DNA of 33,629 nt from Paludibacteraceae bacterium (GTDB taxonomy: Bacteria > Bacteroidota > Bacteroidia > Bacteroidales > Paludibacteraceae): NCBI GenBank assembly GCA_016302585.1, contig JAEDNI010000018.1, positions 1 through 33,629 on the forward strand. The letters run 5' to 3'. A program made the position numbers and the translations under genes. Shown in pieces: positions 23,779 through 30,913 of the stretch (position 1 is its first letter; each line of letters begins with the position of its first letter). The notes beneath the pieces are model-generated. The model was not told the origin of the DNA. It searched no databases and worked only from the letters and a program-made list of their open reading frames with translations.

Positions 23779-24524
23779 TGATCAATATCGTAGTAGTTAA
23801 CGACGACGGTTGGGGTACAGCGGGTATCCGCTTGCTTGCCAAGGAGATGACCAAGTTAGGTCATGTCACGGTCATTGCACCCGAAGGAGCGCGCAGTGGA
23901 TTCGGAGCCGCTATCACGGTAGCCAAACCGATCTACCTCCGCCGTGTCGAGGAGCATGACTTAAACGGAGCGGAGGTGTATGTCACCAATGGTACCCCGG
24001 CGGATTGTGTGAAGATAGCCCGTGAGCACCTGTTGGCCGACCAACGCATCGACCTGCTCGTCTCCGGCATCAATCATGGTTCGAATGCATCGATCAACAC
24101 GATGTACTCGGGAACGATGGGTGCATGTCTCGTGGCGGCTGAGAAAGGAATCCCCGCTATCGGATGGTCCATCAACAGTCATGAATTGGATGTGGATCTG
24201 CATTGGTTACAACCTTTCTTGTTGGAAGTGACCCGGCATCTGTTCGAAGAAGGTATAGCGCCGCGTACGTGCTTTAATATCAACGCTCCGGTAGGCGAGA
24301 TAGAAGGCATCCGCTGGACGCGGCAATGTATGGGACATTGGCAGAATGAGTTAGCGCCGCTGCAAGGAGAACGACCCGAAGACGTGCTGCAGGCATGGCA
24401 ACTGGCGGGTGAGTTCGTCAATGATGAACCTGCGGCTACCGATACGGATATTTGGGCGATGGATCATCAGTTACTTTCCATTACCCCGCTTAAGCTCGAC
24501 TGGACAGATTATGGATCGCTTTGA
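23778..24524 (+). CDS. surE: 5'-nucleotidase SurE
   Basis: 248-residue metal-dependent survival protein with nucleotidase and exopolyphosphatase activity, which dephosphorylates nucleoside monophosphates. Family marks: VVVNDDGWGTAGIRLLAKEM at the N-terminus with the metal-binding Asp pair (residues 9-10), APEGARSGFGAAIT near 36, TNGTPADCVKIA near 74, and VSGINHGSNASINTMYSGTMGACLVAA near 96. The start overlaps the M16 stop by 1 bp. The 3' end overlaps the next small membrane-protein gene by 14 bp. Tight overlaps along this operon (ftsH, M16, surE, membrane protein) argue for one coordinated transcript. Confidence 0.95.
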   Translation: MINIVVVNDDGWGTAGIRLLAKEMTKLGHVTVIAPEGARSGFGAAITVAKPIYLRRVEEHDLNGAEVYVTNGTPADCVKIAREHLLADQRIDLLVSGINHGSNASINTMYSGTMGACLVAAEKGIPAIGWSINSHELDVDLHWLQPFLLEVTRHLFEEGIAPRTCFNINAPVGEIEGIRWTRQCMGHWQNELAPLQGERPEDVLQAWQLAGEFVNDEPAATDTDIWAMDHQLLSITPLKLDWTDYGSL

Positions 24525-24789
24525 TCGCTATTGGATAGGGATACTCGTGGGACTCCTCCTGCCGGCTATCTTCGGATTGACCTATATCGAGGTGATGAAC
24601 CTCTGGTATCCGCTGAAGACCCTGCAGTTTCAAGCAGGAGGTGTATTGAGCAAACTGCTGCTGGTCAGTGTCTTTCCGGACCTGGCATTGCTGTTCGTCT
24701 TCTATACGACGGATACATGGCGCTTAGCCAAAGGAGTGATGGCAGGTGCTTTTCCTTATATCTTGGCTGCCCTTATGGTTTCGATGTGA
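24511..24789 (+). CDS. Small three-helix membrane protein of unknown function
   Basis: 92 residues beginning MDRFDRYWIGILVGLLLPAI. Three hydrophobic segments are visible, roughly at residues 8-26, 44-62 and 72-90, with a short charged loop DTWRLAKG between the last two. I recognise no family. The start at 24511 is preferred to the longer frame from 24409, because the extra residues only shadow surE and lack membrane character. It overlaps surE by 14 bp. Its last 17 bp overlap the 3' end of convergent lpxB. A small membrane gene between surE and lpxB is, as I recall, present in other Bacteroidales, which suggests a real gene, possibly linked to lipid A synthesis at the membrane. Confidence 0.7.
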   Translation: MDRFDRYWIGILVGLLLPAIFGLTYIEVMNLWYPLKTLQFQAGGVLSKLLLVSVFPDLALLFVFYTTDTWRLAKGVMAGAFPYILAALMVSM

Positions 24790-25879
24790 TGATATGGGCC
24801 GCCTCGATCGAGGCCTGCTGAGAACCTAGAAGAGAAATGAGGTGTTCGTATTGCACGAGCATCTCTTTTTTATATGCTTCGTCCTGCAGAATTCGCTCTA
24901 ATTCGTTCGCAATGTTCTCCACCGTGAACTCGTTGGCGATACATTCTTTGATCACTTCTTTGCCCAACAGGATATTCACCGGTGTGAAATGATTGATGGA
25001 GAAGAAGAGCGGTTGGATTCGCCGAATTGCCCCGATGAATCGGGCACAAGCCAGATGATATACTGCTACTTGCGGACAACCCAGTAAAGCGGTTTCCAAG
25101 GTGGCAGTCCCCGAGTTGACGATAGCGGCTGATGCCTCGCATACAGACGCGTACGTGTCGCGCGTGAGCGCTTCGTGCGCATATAAATAAGGAGTGTAGA
25201 ATTCGTCCTCTATACCCGGAGCGGCGCAGACTGTGATGGAGTAGTCGGGGAAACGCCTTGCTGCTTCCAGCATCTTCGGTAAGCAATGCTTGACCTCACT
25301 GAGCCGAGAACCCGGCAGAATAGTAATGGTTGGATTCTTTTCTCCTTTCGCCTTTAACCGTTCCCCTTTACCGATCTCTTCCGCTGTGGGGTTGCCTACG
25401 TACGTGCAGCGATAGCCGTAGCGCGCATAGAAATCGGGCTCGAACGGAAAGATACCTAATACCTCATCGCATAGCTTCGCTATCTGATGGATGCGTCTGC
25501 GCTTCCATGCCCATACCTTCGGTGGGATATAATAGACGATGCGGGTATCCGGCAGATGTTTGCGGCAGAACGAGGCGATTTGCAGGTTGAATGAAGGGTA
25601 GTCAATTAGAATCAGTACATCCGGTTGTTCGAAGAGAAGTGCCTCTTGAGTGATACGGAAGTTCTGCTTCACCTGTGCGATGTTACGTAGCACCGCTACA
25701 AAGCCCATAAAGGCCATCCGGCGTATATGTTGGTAAAGATGACATCCGACAGCGAGCATATGGTCGCCGCCTAATCCGGCGAAAGTGGCGTTCGGCTCGC
25801 ATTGCTTGATCTGCTCGATCAACTGCGCTGCATGCAGGTCACCAGACGCCTCGCCTGCTATGAGAAAATAACGTTTGAT
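24773..25879 (-). CDS. lpxB: Lipid-A-disaccharide synthase, apparent ATC start
   Basis: Glycosyltransferase family 19 enzyme that joins UDP-2,3-diacylglucosamine and lipid X to form the lipid A disaccharide; peripheral membrane. The conserved N-terminus RYFLIAGEASGDLHAAQ is coded, but the frame has no ATG, GTG or TTG before it back to an in-frame TGA. The codon where Met belongs is ATC (25877-25879), and I place the start there. The first usual start is TTG at 25820-25822, which would delete the GEASGDLH motif. Other motifs: DYPSFNLQIA, YYIPPKVWAWKRRR, TILPGSRLSEVKHCLP and the late NSGTATLE. Residues around 170 (GKGERLKAKGEK) come from a 7-bp array. The enzyme body is otherwise intact. Probable last gene of the rfbA operon. 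Confidence 0.88.
   Translation of the reverse strand: MKRYFLIAGEASGDLHAAQLIEQIKQCEPNATFAGLGGDHMLAVGCHLYQHIRRMAFMGFVAVLRNIAQVKQNFRITQEALLFEQPDVLILIDYPSFNLQIASFCRKHLPDTRIVYYIPPKVWAWKRRRIHQIAKLCDEVLGIFPFEPDFYARYGYRCTYVGNPTAEEIGKGERLKAKGEKNPTITILPGSRLSEVKHCLPKMLEAARRFPDYSITVCAAPGIEDEFYTPYLYAHEALTRDTYASVCEASAAIVNSGTATLETALLGCPQVAVYHLACARFIGAIRRIQPLFFSINHFTPVNILLGKEVIKECIANEFTVENIANELERILQDEAYKKEMLVQYEHLISLLGSQQASIEAAHIITSKP
25338..25372 (-). repeat. In-gene heptad array in lpxB
   Basis: Five consecutive 7-bp units on the coding strand (GGTAAAG, GGGAACG, GTTAAAG, GCGAAAG, GAGAAAA) code the basic stretch GKGERLKAKGEK between the GNPTAEE and TILPGSR segments. The position is a variable loop in the family. 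Confidence 0.75.
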
Positions 25880-25885
25880 ACTCTC

Positions 25886-25927
25886 CCTAAACGCTAAACC
25901 ATAAACTCTAAACTTTCAACTCCTAAC
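25886..25927 (-). repeat. Six-unit heptad array between glmM and lpxB
   Basis: Reading the minus strand: GTTAGGA, GTTGAAA, GTTTAGA, GTTTATG, GTTTAGC, GTTTAGG, then GAGAGT and the putative ATC start of lpxB. The array begins in the last codons of glmM and its second unit contributes the TGA stop. The ATG in the fourth unit is out of frame with lpxB and is followed by a stop after one codon. Confidence 0.85.
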
Positions 25928-27289
25928 TACGTCAATCACTTGTTGCGCAAGCTGATTGGCGTATTCCATCGTAGCAGCTTCGGAATAAACGCGAATGATA
26001 GGTTCGGTATTCGATTTACGCAGGTGTACCCAGCCGTCCGAGAAATCAATCTTCACGCCGTCTCGGTCGTTCACTCTTTCGTTCTTATACAGTTCTTTCA
26101 CGCGCGCCAAGATAGCATCTACGTCCGTGTCCGGGGTCAGGTCTATACGGTTCTTACTGATGCAGTAATCGGGTAGGGTACGACGCAGTTCGCTTACTTT
26201 CATATCCAGATGAGCCAGATGGCTGAGGAAGAGGGCAATACCTACCAAGGCATCACGACCATAGTGGCACTCCGGATAAATCACCCCGCCGTTTCCTTCG
26301 CCGCCGATAACCGCATTTACGCGTTTCATCTCGGCTACTACATTCACTTCTCCTACCGCACTCGCGCTGTATTCTCCGCCGTGTGCCCTCGTCACATCGC
26401 TTAGCGCCCGTGTGCTGGACATGTTACTAACCGTGTTACCCGGGGTGTGACGGAGGATATAATCCGCTACGCTCACGAGCGTATATTCTTCGCCGAACAT
26501 CTCGCCGTTCTCGCAGATAATCGCCAAACGGTCCACATCGGGATCTACTACAAAACCGACATCGGCTTTGCCGCTCTTGAGTAGGTCGCTTATCTGCGTC
26601 AGGTGTTGCGGTAGGGGTTCGGGGTTATGCGGGAAATGACCGTCCGGCGTGCAGTTCAGTTCGATGATGTTCTCTACGCCTACAGCACGTAAGATGGCCG
26701 GAATAGCGAGCCCACCGACTGAGTTAACGCAATCGATGGCTACGGTGAAACCGCGTTTTTTAATCGCCTCTACGTCCACCAGTTTGAGATTCAGCACTTG
26801 CTGCACGTGATAGGGTAGATAGTCCTTATTCGTCATGTGCCCGAGTGCATCTACTTCCGCGAACGTGAAGTCTTCTGCTTCGGCAATCGCTAATACACCT
26901 TTCCCTTCCGCATCGTTCAAAAACTCACCATGCTCATTGAGCAGTTTGAGCGCATTCCACTGCTTGGGGTTGTGACTGGCGGTCAGGATGATACCTCCTG
27001 CCGCTTTCTCACCCGTTACGGCCAGTTCGGTAGTCGGGGTGGTTGCCAAACCGATGTTCACTACATCGTATCCCATGCCCATCAGTGTGCCGCATACAAT
27101 CTGCTCCACCATATGACCGCTAAGACGGGCATCACGACCTACTACAATCTTATTGTTCTCCGGCAGGGCTGCACGACGCTGCGTCGCATAAGCCGCTGTG
27201 AAACGAACGATATCAACGGGGTTCAGGCCTTCGCCTACGCGTCCACCTATGGTGCCTCGGATACCCGAGATGCTTTTAACTAAACTCAT
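25916..27289 (-). CDS. glmM: Phosphoglucosamine mutase-type phosphohexomutase
   Basis: 457-residue alpha-D-phosphohexomutase, most likely converting glucosamine 6-phosphate to glucosamine 1-phosphate for UDP-GlcNAc, the precursor of peptidoglycan and lipid A. The phosphoserine loop is ILTASHNPKQWNALKL with the catalytic Ser at 105. The Mg-binding loop is VVDPDVDRLAI (near 247). The sugar-binding loop is GGEGNGG (near 332) and the phosphate-binding loop RKSNTEPIIRVYSEA lies near the end. Phosphomanno- or phosphoglucomutase activity cannot be excluded. It is 1 bp downstream of the DUF4827 gene, and lpxB follows after the heptad array, consistent with a cell-envelope operon. Confidence 0.9.
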   Translation of the reverse strand: MSLVKSISGIRGTIGGRVGEGLNPVDIVRFTAAYATQRRAALPENNKIVVGRDARLSGHMVEQIVCGTLMGMGYDVVNIGLATTPTTELAVTGEKAAGGIILTASHNPKQWNALKLLNEHGEFLNDAEGKGVLAIAEAEDFTFAEVDALGHMTNKDYLPYHVQQVLNLKLVDVEAIKKRGFTVAIDCVNSVGGLAIPAILRAVGVENIIELNCTPDGHFPHNPEPLPQHLTQISDLLKSGKADVGFVVDPDVDRLAIICENGEMFGEEYTLVSVADYILRHTPGNTVSNMSSTRALSDVTRAHGGEYSASAVGEVNVVAEMKRVNAVIGGEGNGGVIYPECHYGRDALVGIALFLSHLAHLDMKVSELRRTLPDYCISKNRIDLTPDTDVDAILARVKELYKNERVNDRDGVKIDFSDGWVHLRKSNTEPIIRVYSEAATMEYANQLAQQVIDVVRS

Positions 27290-27290
27290 C

Positions 27291-27872
27291 TTATTGTTTT
27301 ACTTTGATCTTCAAAATATAGACATAAGGCGTGACCGAATCCTGTGCATTCGATTCGCCTAACTTACTGGGCACGATGATCTCGCATTGTGAATCGGGAT
27401 ACTTCATCAGCCGAATCGCCTCATGCCATGCGATGATCTCGCATTCCGAGGTATTCATATAGTGGAACTCCGCAGGATAAGCCTGATCCAGCGTGGTCCA
27501 GTAACTGGTCGTGTCGGCGTTCTCGGTGAGAGCCCATCGTTTGTAACGCGCAATGATTTTATCATTGGCGATAATCTTCAGGTCGATGGTGTCAATCTGA
27601 GTCGCATTGATCGTGTCATAGCGCACCGAGTCACCACGACTGATGAGGTGAAAGTAGAAATTATCGTATCCTTTCACTTTATAAAACTCTTTCTCACCCC
27701 ATACATGGTCGATGCCGGGTTCTTCCGTTACAATCTGCAGGTTGTTACGACTGATATAATTCGCAATCAGTTTGTCCTCCTTGTCGCGCAGACGCGAGTA
27801 GGTATTGCCATTGCAGGCGGTTAGCAGAAGGCCGATACCAATCAGGATGCAACCAAAAATTTCTTTTCTCAT
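27291..27872 (-). CDS. DUF4827-type FKBP-like lipoprotein
   Basis: 193 residues with a lipoprotein signal: hydrophobic residues 6-18 and lipobox LLTAC with Cys at about 20. The body matches DUF4827, a Bacteroidales family thought to have an FKBP-type fold. Segments such as SECEIIAWHEAIRLMKYPDSQCEIIVPSKLG near the end correspond to the FKBP late helix and strand. I see no reason to assume proline isomerase activity, as the canonical active-site aromatics are not obvious. Location is the periplasmic face of a membrane. It sits 1 bp before glmM and 6 bp after a second FKBP-like lipoprotein; glmM next to DUF4827 is an arrangement I recall from Bacteroides. Confidence 0.83.
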   Translation of the reverse strand: MRKEIFGCILIGIGLLLTACNGNTYSRLRDKEDKLIANYISRNNLQIVTEEPGIDHVWGEKEFYKVKGYDNFYFHLISRGDSVRYDTINATQIDTIDLKIIANDKIIARYKRWALTENADTTSYWTTLDQAYPAEFHYMNTSECEIIAWHEAIRLMKYPDSQCEIIVPSKLGESNAQDSVTPYVYILKIKVKQ

Positions 27873-27878
27873 CTATTC

Positions 27879-28412
27879 TTATTTTAATTCGATTTCAATA
27901 ATCAGGTTTTCGTAGGGCTCTACTTCTTTCGTGCCGGTTACCCCATAGCCGACATACCAAGGTACCAGCAGTCGCGCTTTGCCATGACGATGCAGGTATC
28001 CGAGATTATTCTCCACGCCTTCCGGCAATTCTTCTTTTCCGATTGTATAGGACTGCTCCGTATCTACCAGTAACTCCTTTTCCAGCGTATATATCTTCAT
28101 CCGGATCGTCCATTCCTCATTGCGCTGTGGAACGGGTTCTGTTTCGTCTCCCCGATCGAGAATGGCCATCCAGGTGTTCGCCTCGTATAACGCATACTTC
28201 TCCTCCTGCGCTTGCATCAGGTTGAGTAACTGATCGTCCGCCGACATCGCTAATTTCTGATTCAGGGTCAGAATAGCCAGTGAGGCGGAATCCGCTTCGG
28301 GAGCCGAACCGTTCAGTCGTTGACTCGGGCGCTGCGGTGCCGTGCGATGGCAGGACGTCAACAGGACTGCCATAACGGCTATGATGATATGAACAAGGGT
28401 CTTTCCTGTCAT
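27879..28412 (-). CDS. FKBP-like lipoprotein
   Basis: 177 residues. The N-terminus is a lipoprotein signal (IIAVMAVLLTSC, lipidated Cys about residue 21) followed by a Pro/Ser/Arg-rich spacer. From about residue 95 it resembles an FKBP domain: the late part GVENNLGYLHRHGKARLLVPWYVGYG, then the final strand YENLIIEIELK, follows the family pattern of bulge, hydrophobic pocket and last strand. It overlaps the upstream membrane AraC gene by 4 bp and is followed by the DUF4827 lipoprotein. A periplasmic folding helper for outer-membrane proteins is a reasonable inference; catalytic activity is unproven. Confidence 0.78.
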   Translation of the reverse strand: MTGKTLVHIIIAVMAVLLTSCHRTAPQRPSQRLNGSAPEADSASLAILTLNQKLAMSADDQLLNLMQAQEEKYALYEANTWMAILDRGDETEPVPQRNEEWTIRMKIYTLEKELLVDTEQSYTIGKEELPEGVENNLGYLHRHGKARLLVPWYVGYGVTGTKEVEPYENLIIEIELK

Positions 28413-28951
28413 TTCTGTTTTTTCGCTTGCTGTCTGTATTCGGTCGGAGTGACACCATACGTGTTCTTAAAGCACTTGGAGAAATAGCGGCTGTCACTCA
28501 TACCTACTCTATAGGTAATCTCCATGATGGTCAGATCATCTTTCTCCAGCAACTGCGCGGCTTTCTTGATACGTGTCTCACGGATATACTCCACGGGACT
28601 CATCTCGGTCAGATTCTTAAGTTTGATGAAGAAAACCGTTCGTCCCATCGCCATCTCATTGGTCAGTTGCTCCACCGTCAGGTCCGGATTCGATAGGTTC
28701 CGTTCCAGCACCGCATCCAGGTGAATAAGGAAGATGTCCGTCGGTGCAGGACGATCCTTTAAGGTTGCCCGTACTTTCTTTGGGTTCGGCTGTTTTGTGT
28801 GCGGTTTAGGAGCAGGCCGTGCACTTTCCTTCGGAGTCTCCTCCGGTGGATTCGGCGCAACGGGCTCTTGCTTCTTCCGATGCAAGAGTACCATGCCGGC
28901 GATGATAGCGCCGACAGCCAGAATACTTCCTATGATATAGACTGCGATCAT
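28409..28951 (-). CDS. Membrane-anchored AraC-type DNA-binding protein
   Basis: 180 residues. One N-terminal transmembrane segment (about residues 3-22), then a Pro/Lys-rich linker (about 30-70), then a complete AraC/XylS double helix-turn-helix domain from about residue 75: DLTVEQLTNEMAMGRTVFFIKLKNLTEMSPVEYIRE, then LTIMEITYRVGMSDSRYFSKCFKNTYGVTPTEYR. The layout equals the C-terminal output end of a Bacteroidota hybrid two-component system, but no sensor, kinase or receiver domain is present. It overlaps rfbA and the FKBP lipoprotein gene by 4 bp each, inside an envelope-precursor operon. It may be a degenerate hybrid-system remnant or a free-standing membrane-tethered regulator; targets unknown. 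Confidence 0.85.
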   Translation of the reverse strand: MIAVYIIGSILAVGAIIAGMVLLHRKKQEPVAPNPPEETPKESARPAPKPHTKQPNPKKVRATLKDRPAPTDIFLIHLDAVLERNLSNPDLTVEQLTNEMAMGRTVFFIKLKNLTEMSPVEYIRETRIKKAAQLLEKDDLTIMEITYRVGMSDSRYFSKCFKNTYGVTPTEYRQQAKKQK

Positions 28952-29823
28952 CTGCCTTTGGCTGCGATACGCTCCAAATAGCGACCGTAAGCCGTCTTCA
29001 TCTCTTTGCCTAAAGCCGTTAACTGCTCCGTGCTGATCCAGCCGTTACGCCATGCAATCTCTTCGATGCAGCTCACGTAAAAACCTTGACGGTTCTGAAT
29101 CGTGGCAATGAAGTTTCCTGCATCCAGCAGACTGTCGCAGTTACCGGTGTCTAACCAAGCGAAACCGCGGCTGAAGAGCTTCACGCGCAGCGTACCCTCT
29201 GCTAGATAGATCTTATTCAAATCCGTGATCTCATATTCGCCCCGTGCACTGGGTTGCAGTCCTGCCGCTTTCTCGCATACCGTCTCGTCGTAGAAATACA
29301 ATCCCGGCACAGCGTAGTTACTCTTCGGCTCTGCCGGCTTCTCCTCCAGACTCAGCACCTTACCGTCGCCATCGAACTCAACCACACCATACGCACGCGG
29401 ATCCGCTACTTCGTATCCAAAGATAACCGCTCCGCCTTGCTCCGCTGTCTCTACGGCTTCCTTCAACATAGGACCGAAATGCTGACCGTAGAACATGTTA
29501 TCGCCTAAGATCAAACAACCCGGTTCGCCATTCAGAAACTCACGACCTAACACAAAAGCCTGCGCTAATCCGTTCGGCACCAACTGCACTTTGTAACTCA
29601 GTTTCATACCGATCCGGCTACCGTCGCCCAGCAACTCTTCGAACATCGGCAGATCACGCGGCGTACTGATTACCAGCACCTCGCGAATGCCGGCTAACAT
29701 CAGCGCACTCAACGGGTAATAAATCATCGGCTTGTCGTAAACCGGCATGATTTGTTTACTAATGGCTTTGCTCAACGGATACAAACGAGTCGCGCTTCCT
29801 CCGGCTAAAATAATTCCTTTCAT
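28948..29823 (-). CDS. rfbA: Glucose-1-phosphate thymidylyltransferase
   Basis: Makes dTDP-glucose from dTTP and glucose 1-phosphate, the first step to dTDP-L-rhamnose and related surface sugars. 291 residues, as usual for RmlA. The nucleotidyltransferase motif is KGIILAGGSATRLYPLSKA (the common Gly in GGSGTR is Ala). Then KQIMPVYDKPMIYYPLSALMLAGIR, LGDNMFYGQHF, EEKPAEPKSNYAVPGLYFYD, and FAWLDTGNCDSLLDA follow. It is the first gene of the rfbA-araC-FKBP-DUF4827-glmM-lpxB operon with its own promoter at 29848-29878. No rfbB, rfbC or rfbD lies in this window, so the rest of the rhamnose pathway must be elsewhere. Confidence 0.94.
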   Translation of the reverse strand: MKGIILAGGSATRLYPLSKAISKQIMPVYDKPMIYYPLSALMLAGIREVLVISTPRDLPMFEELLGDGSRIGMKLSYKVQLVPNGLAQAFVLGREFLNGEPGCLILGDNMFYGQHFGPMLKEAVETAEQGGAVIFGYEVADPRAYGVVEFDGDGKVLSLEEKPAEPKSNYAVPGLYFYDETVCEKAAGLQPSARGEYEITDLNKIYLAEGTLRVKLFSRGFAWLDTGNCDSLLDAGNFIATIQNRQGFYVSCIEEIAWRNGWISTEQLTALGKEMKTAYGRYLERIAAKGR

Positions 29824-29847
29824 GATTCATAAAAACCTTTGCGGCTG

Positions 29848-29878
29848 CAAAGGTACTACAAAAAATTGGAATACACAA
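29848..29878 (-). promoter_or_regulatory. Promoter for the rfbA envelope operon
   Basis: On the minus strand TTGTGTATTCC (TTG at 29876-29878) precedes TACCTTTG (29848-29855) with the same 23-bp phasing seen at six other promoters in this window. The start codon is at 29823. Downstream bases contain a GCAGCCGC segment and a second CAAAGG. Confidence 0.78.
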
Positions 29879-29888
29879 GGATTTAACG

Positions 29889-29917
29889 GTAAAAATTAAA
29901 TCTACTTAAATTTTTAC
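29889..29917. other. AT-rich inverted repeat between menA and rfbA
   Basis: Arms GTAAAAATT (29889-29897) and AATTTTTAC (29909-29917) are perfectly complementary around an 11-base loop. It may act as a weak terminator for the menA transcript or as an operator just upstream of the rfbA promoter; neither is proven. Only runs of A and T support it. Confidence 0.45.
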
Positions 29918-29981
29918 GGGAAAATACTTGCTGTTCGCTCACTACTTTCGGCGGGAGGGCTGATGATACTAATTTTTTTTG

Positions 29982-30848
29982 CTAAATTAACGCTAACAGC
30001 GCTACTGTAAGCGTTGTTAGCATCAGCACGGGCATTTGTTTGTCTAAGCGCTCGTGATGACTCCAAACAAACCATAGATGCCATGCCCATACGGGTGTGA
30101 TGCATAACGTCCAGAAATGCCCGCAGAGGCAGAACAGCGCCAGACAGAGGACAAGCAAAGCTGTATGATAGATGCGACTGCCGATCGTCCCCAGGCGTGA
30201 AGCGAGCGTGCGCTTTCCATGCGTGAGGTCATTACGCATGTCGCGGATGTTGTTGAGATTAAGCACGCCTACGCAAGGCAGACCAATGGCTGCGCCGCAT
30301 AACGCCACTTGGTAGGTCATCGTCTGGGTTTGCAGGTAATACCCACCCATCGTACTCAGCAATCCGAAGAACAGAAACACGCCGATATCGCCCAAGCCTT
30401 TGTAACCGTAGTTATGCTTCCCTAAAGTGTAGGTCATCGCGCCGATGATAGCCAATAGTCCTAAACCGAGGAACACGAAGAAAGCTGCACTCCAAAGCGG
30501 TAAAGCCACCCATACCAATGCGCTACCGAAGAGAACAGAAAGGCCGATGAACAAACCTATCATCCTCCGGATGGATTGCTCGGTCAGCGCACCGCTTTGT
30601 AAACCGTACGCTGCGCGTTCCTGCTGCACACTGTCCGTTCCTTTGAGAGCATCGCCTAACTCATTGCTCAGGTTACTCAGAATCTGCAGACTCAAGGTCG
30701 TGCAGATAGCCAGCGCAAAAACCAGCCAAAATCTTAAATCATACATTTGAAATCCTAAATCGGCGGCAGCCAGTCCCGTTCCCAAAATAATACCTGATAT
30801 CGATAGCGGTAAGGTGCGTAATCGCAATGATTGAATATACGGATTCAT
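29982..30848 (-). CDS. menA: 1,4-dihydroxy-2-naphthoate polyprenyltransferase
   Basis: Integral membrane UbiA-family prenyltransferase that attaches the isoprenoid tail in menaquinone synthesis. About 288 residues with eight or nine hydrophobic segments. The first Asp-rich site is NLSNELGDALKGTDSVQ (near residue 60) and the second is NLNNIRDMRNDLTHGKRTLASRLG (near 195), both typical of MenA. The start at 30848 (MNPYIQSLRLRTLPLSISG) is chosen to match the usual N-terminus; an ATG at 30866 lies inside the heptad-type repeat and adds six residues. It follows the sirtuin gene and is the last gene of the ttcA operon. An imperfect 12-bp hairpin (29992-30021) overlaps its last codons. Confidence 0.92.
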   Translation of the reverse strand: MNPYIQSLRLRTLPLSISGIILGTGLAAADLGFQMYDLRFWLVFALAICTTLSLQILSNLSNELGDALKGTDSVQQERAAYGLQSGALTEQSIRRMIGLFIGLSVLFGSALVWVALPLWSAAFFVFLGLGLLAIIGAMTYTLGKHNYGYKGLGDIGVFLFFGLLSTMGGYYLQTQTMTYQVALCGAAIGLPCVGVLNLNNIRDMRNDLTHGKRTLASRLGTIGSRIYHTALLVLCLALFCLCGHFWTLCITPVWAWHLWFVWSHHERLDKQMPVLMLTTLTVALLALI

Positions 30849-30913
30849 CCCCAAATCAAAAATCAAAAATTAACAATCACAAATCACCAATCACAAATCA
30901 CCAATCACCAATC
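30849..30913 (-). repeat. Heptad array between cobB and menA
   Basis: On the minus strand, six GATTKGT-type units run through 30872-30913 (GATTGGT, GATTGGT, GATTTGT, GATTGGT, GATTTGT, GATTGTT). TTTTTGA-type heptads continue up to the menA start. The first two units supply the last Trp codon and the TGA stop of the sirtuin gene. Confidence 0.85.

Noticed and set aside
24409..24510. Longer upstream start for the small membrane protein
   Set aside because: The extra 34 residues come only from the out-of-frame surE sequence; the membrane protein starts sensibly at 24511.
24801..24814. Perfect 14-bp palindrome GCCTCGATCGAGGC near the 3' end of lpxB, just after the small membrane gene
   Set aside because: Short stem with only a GATC loop and no T tract; codons there give the ordinary EAAHI segment of LpxB, so chance is enough.
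28409..28951. Truncated pseudogene of a hybrid two-component system
   Set aside because: It has an intact start, a membrane helix, a complete double helix-turn-helix and coupled overlaps with both neighbours, so I list it as a gene; decay remains an alternative in the findings.
29938..29981. Possible further promoter (TTGCTGTTCGC then TAATTTTTTTTG) before menA's 3' end on the plus strand
   Set aside because: Spacing and the -7 box do not match the 23-bp TANNTTTG pattern, and no plus-strand gene follows.
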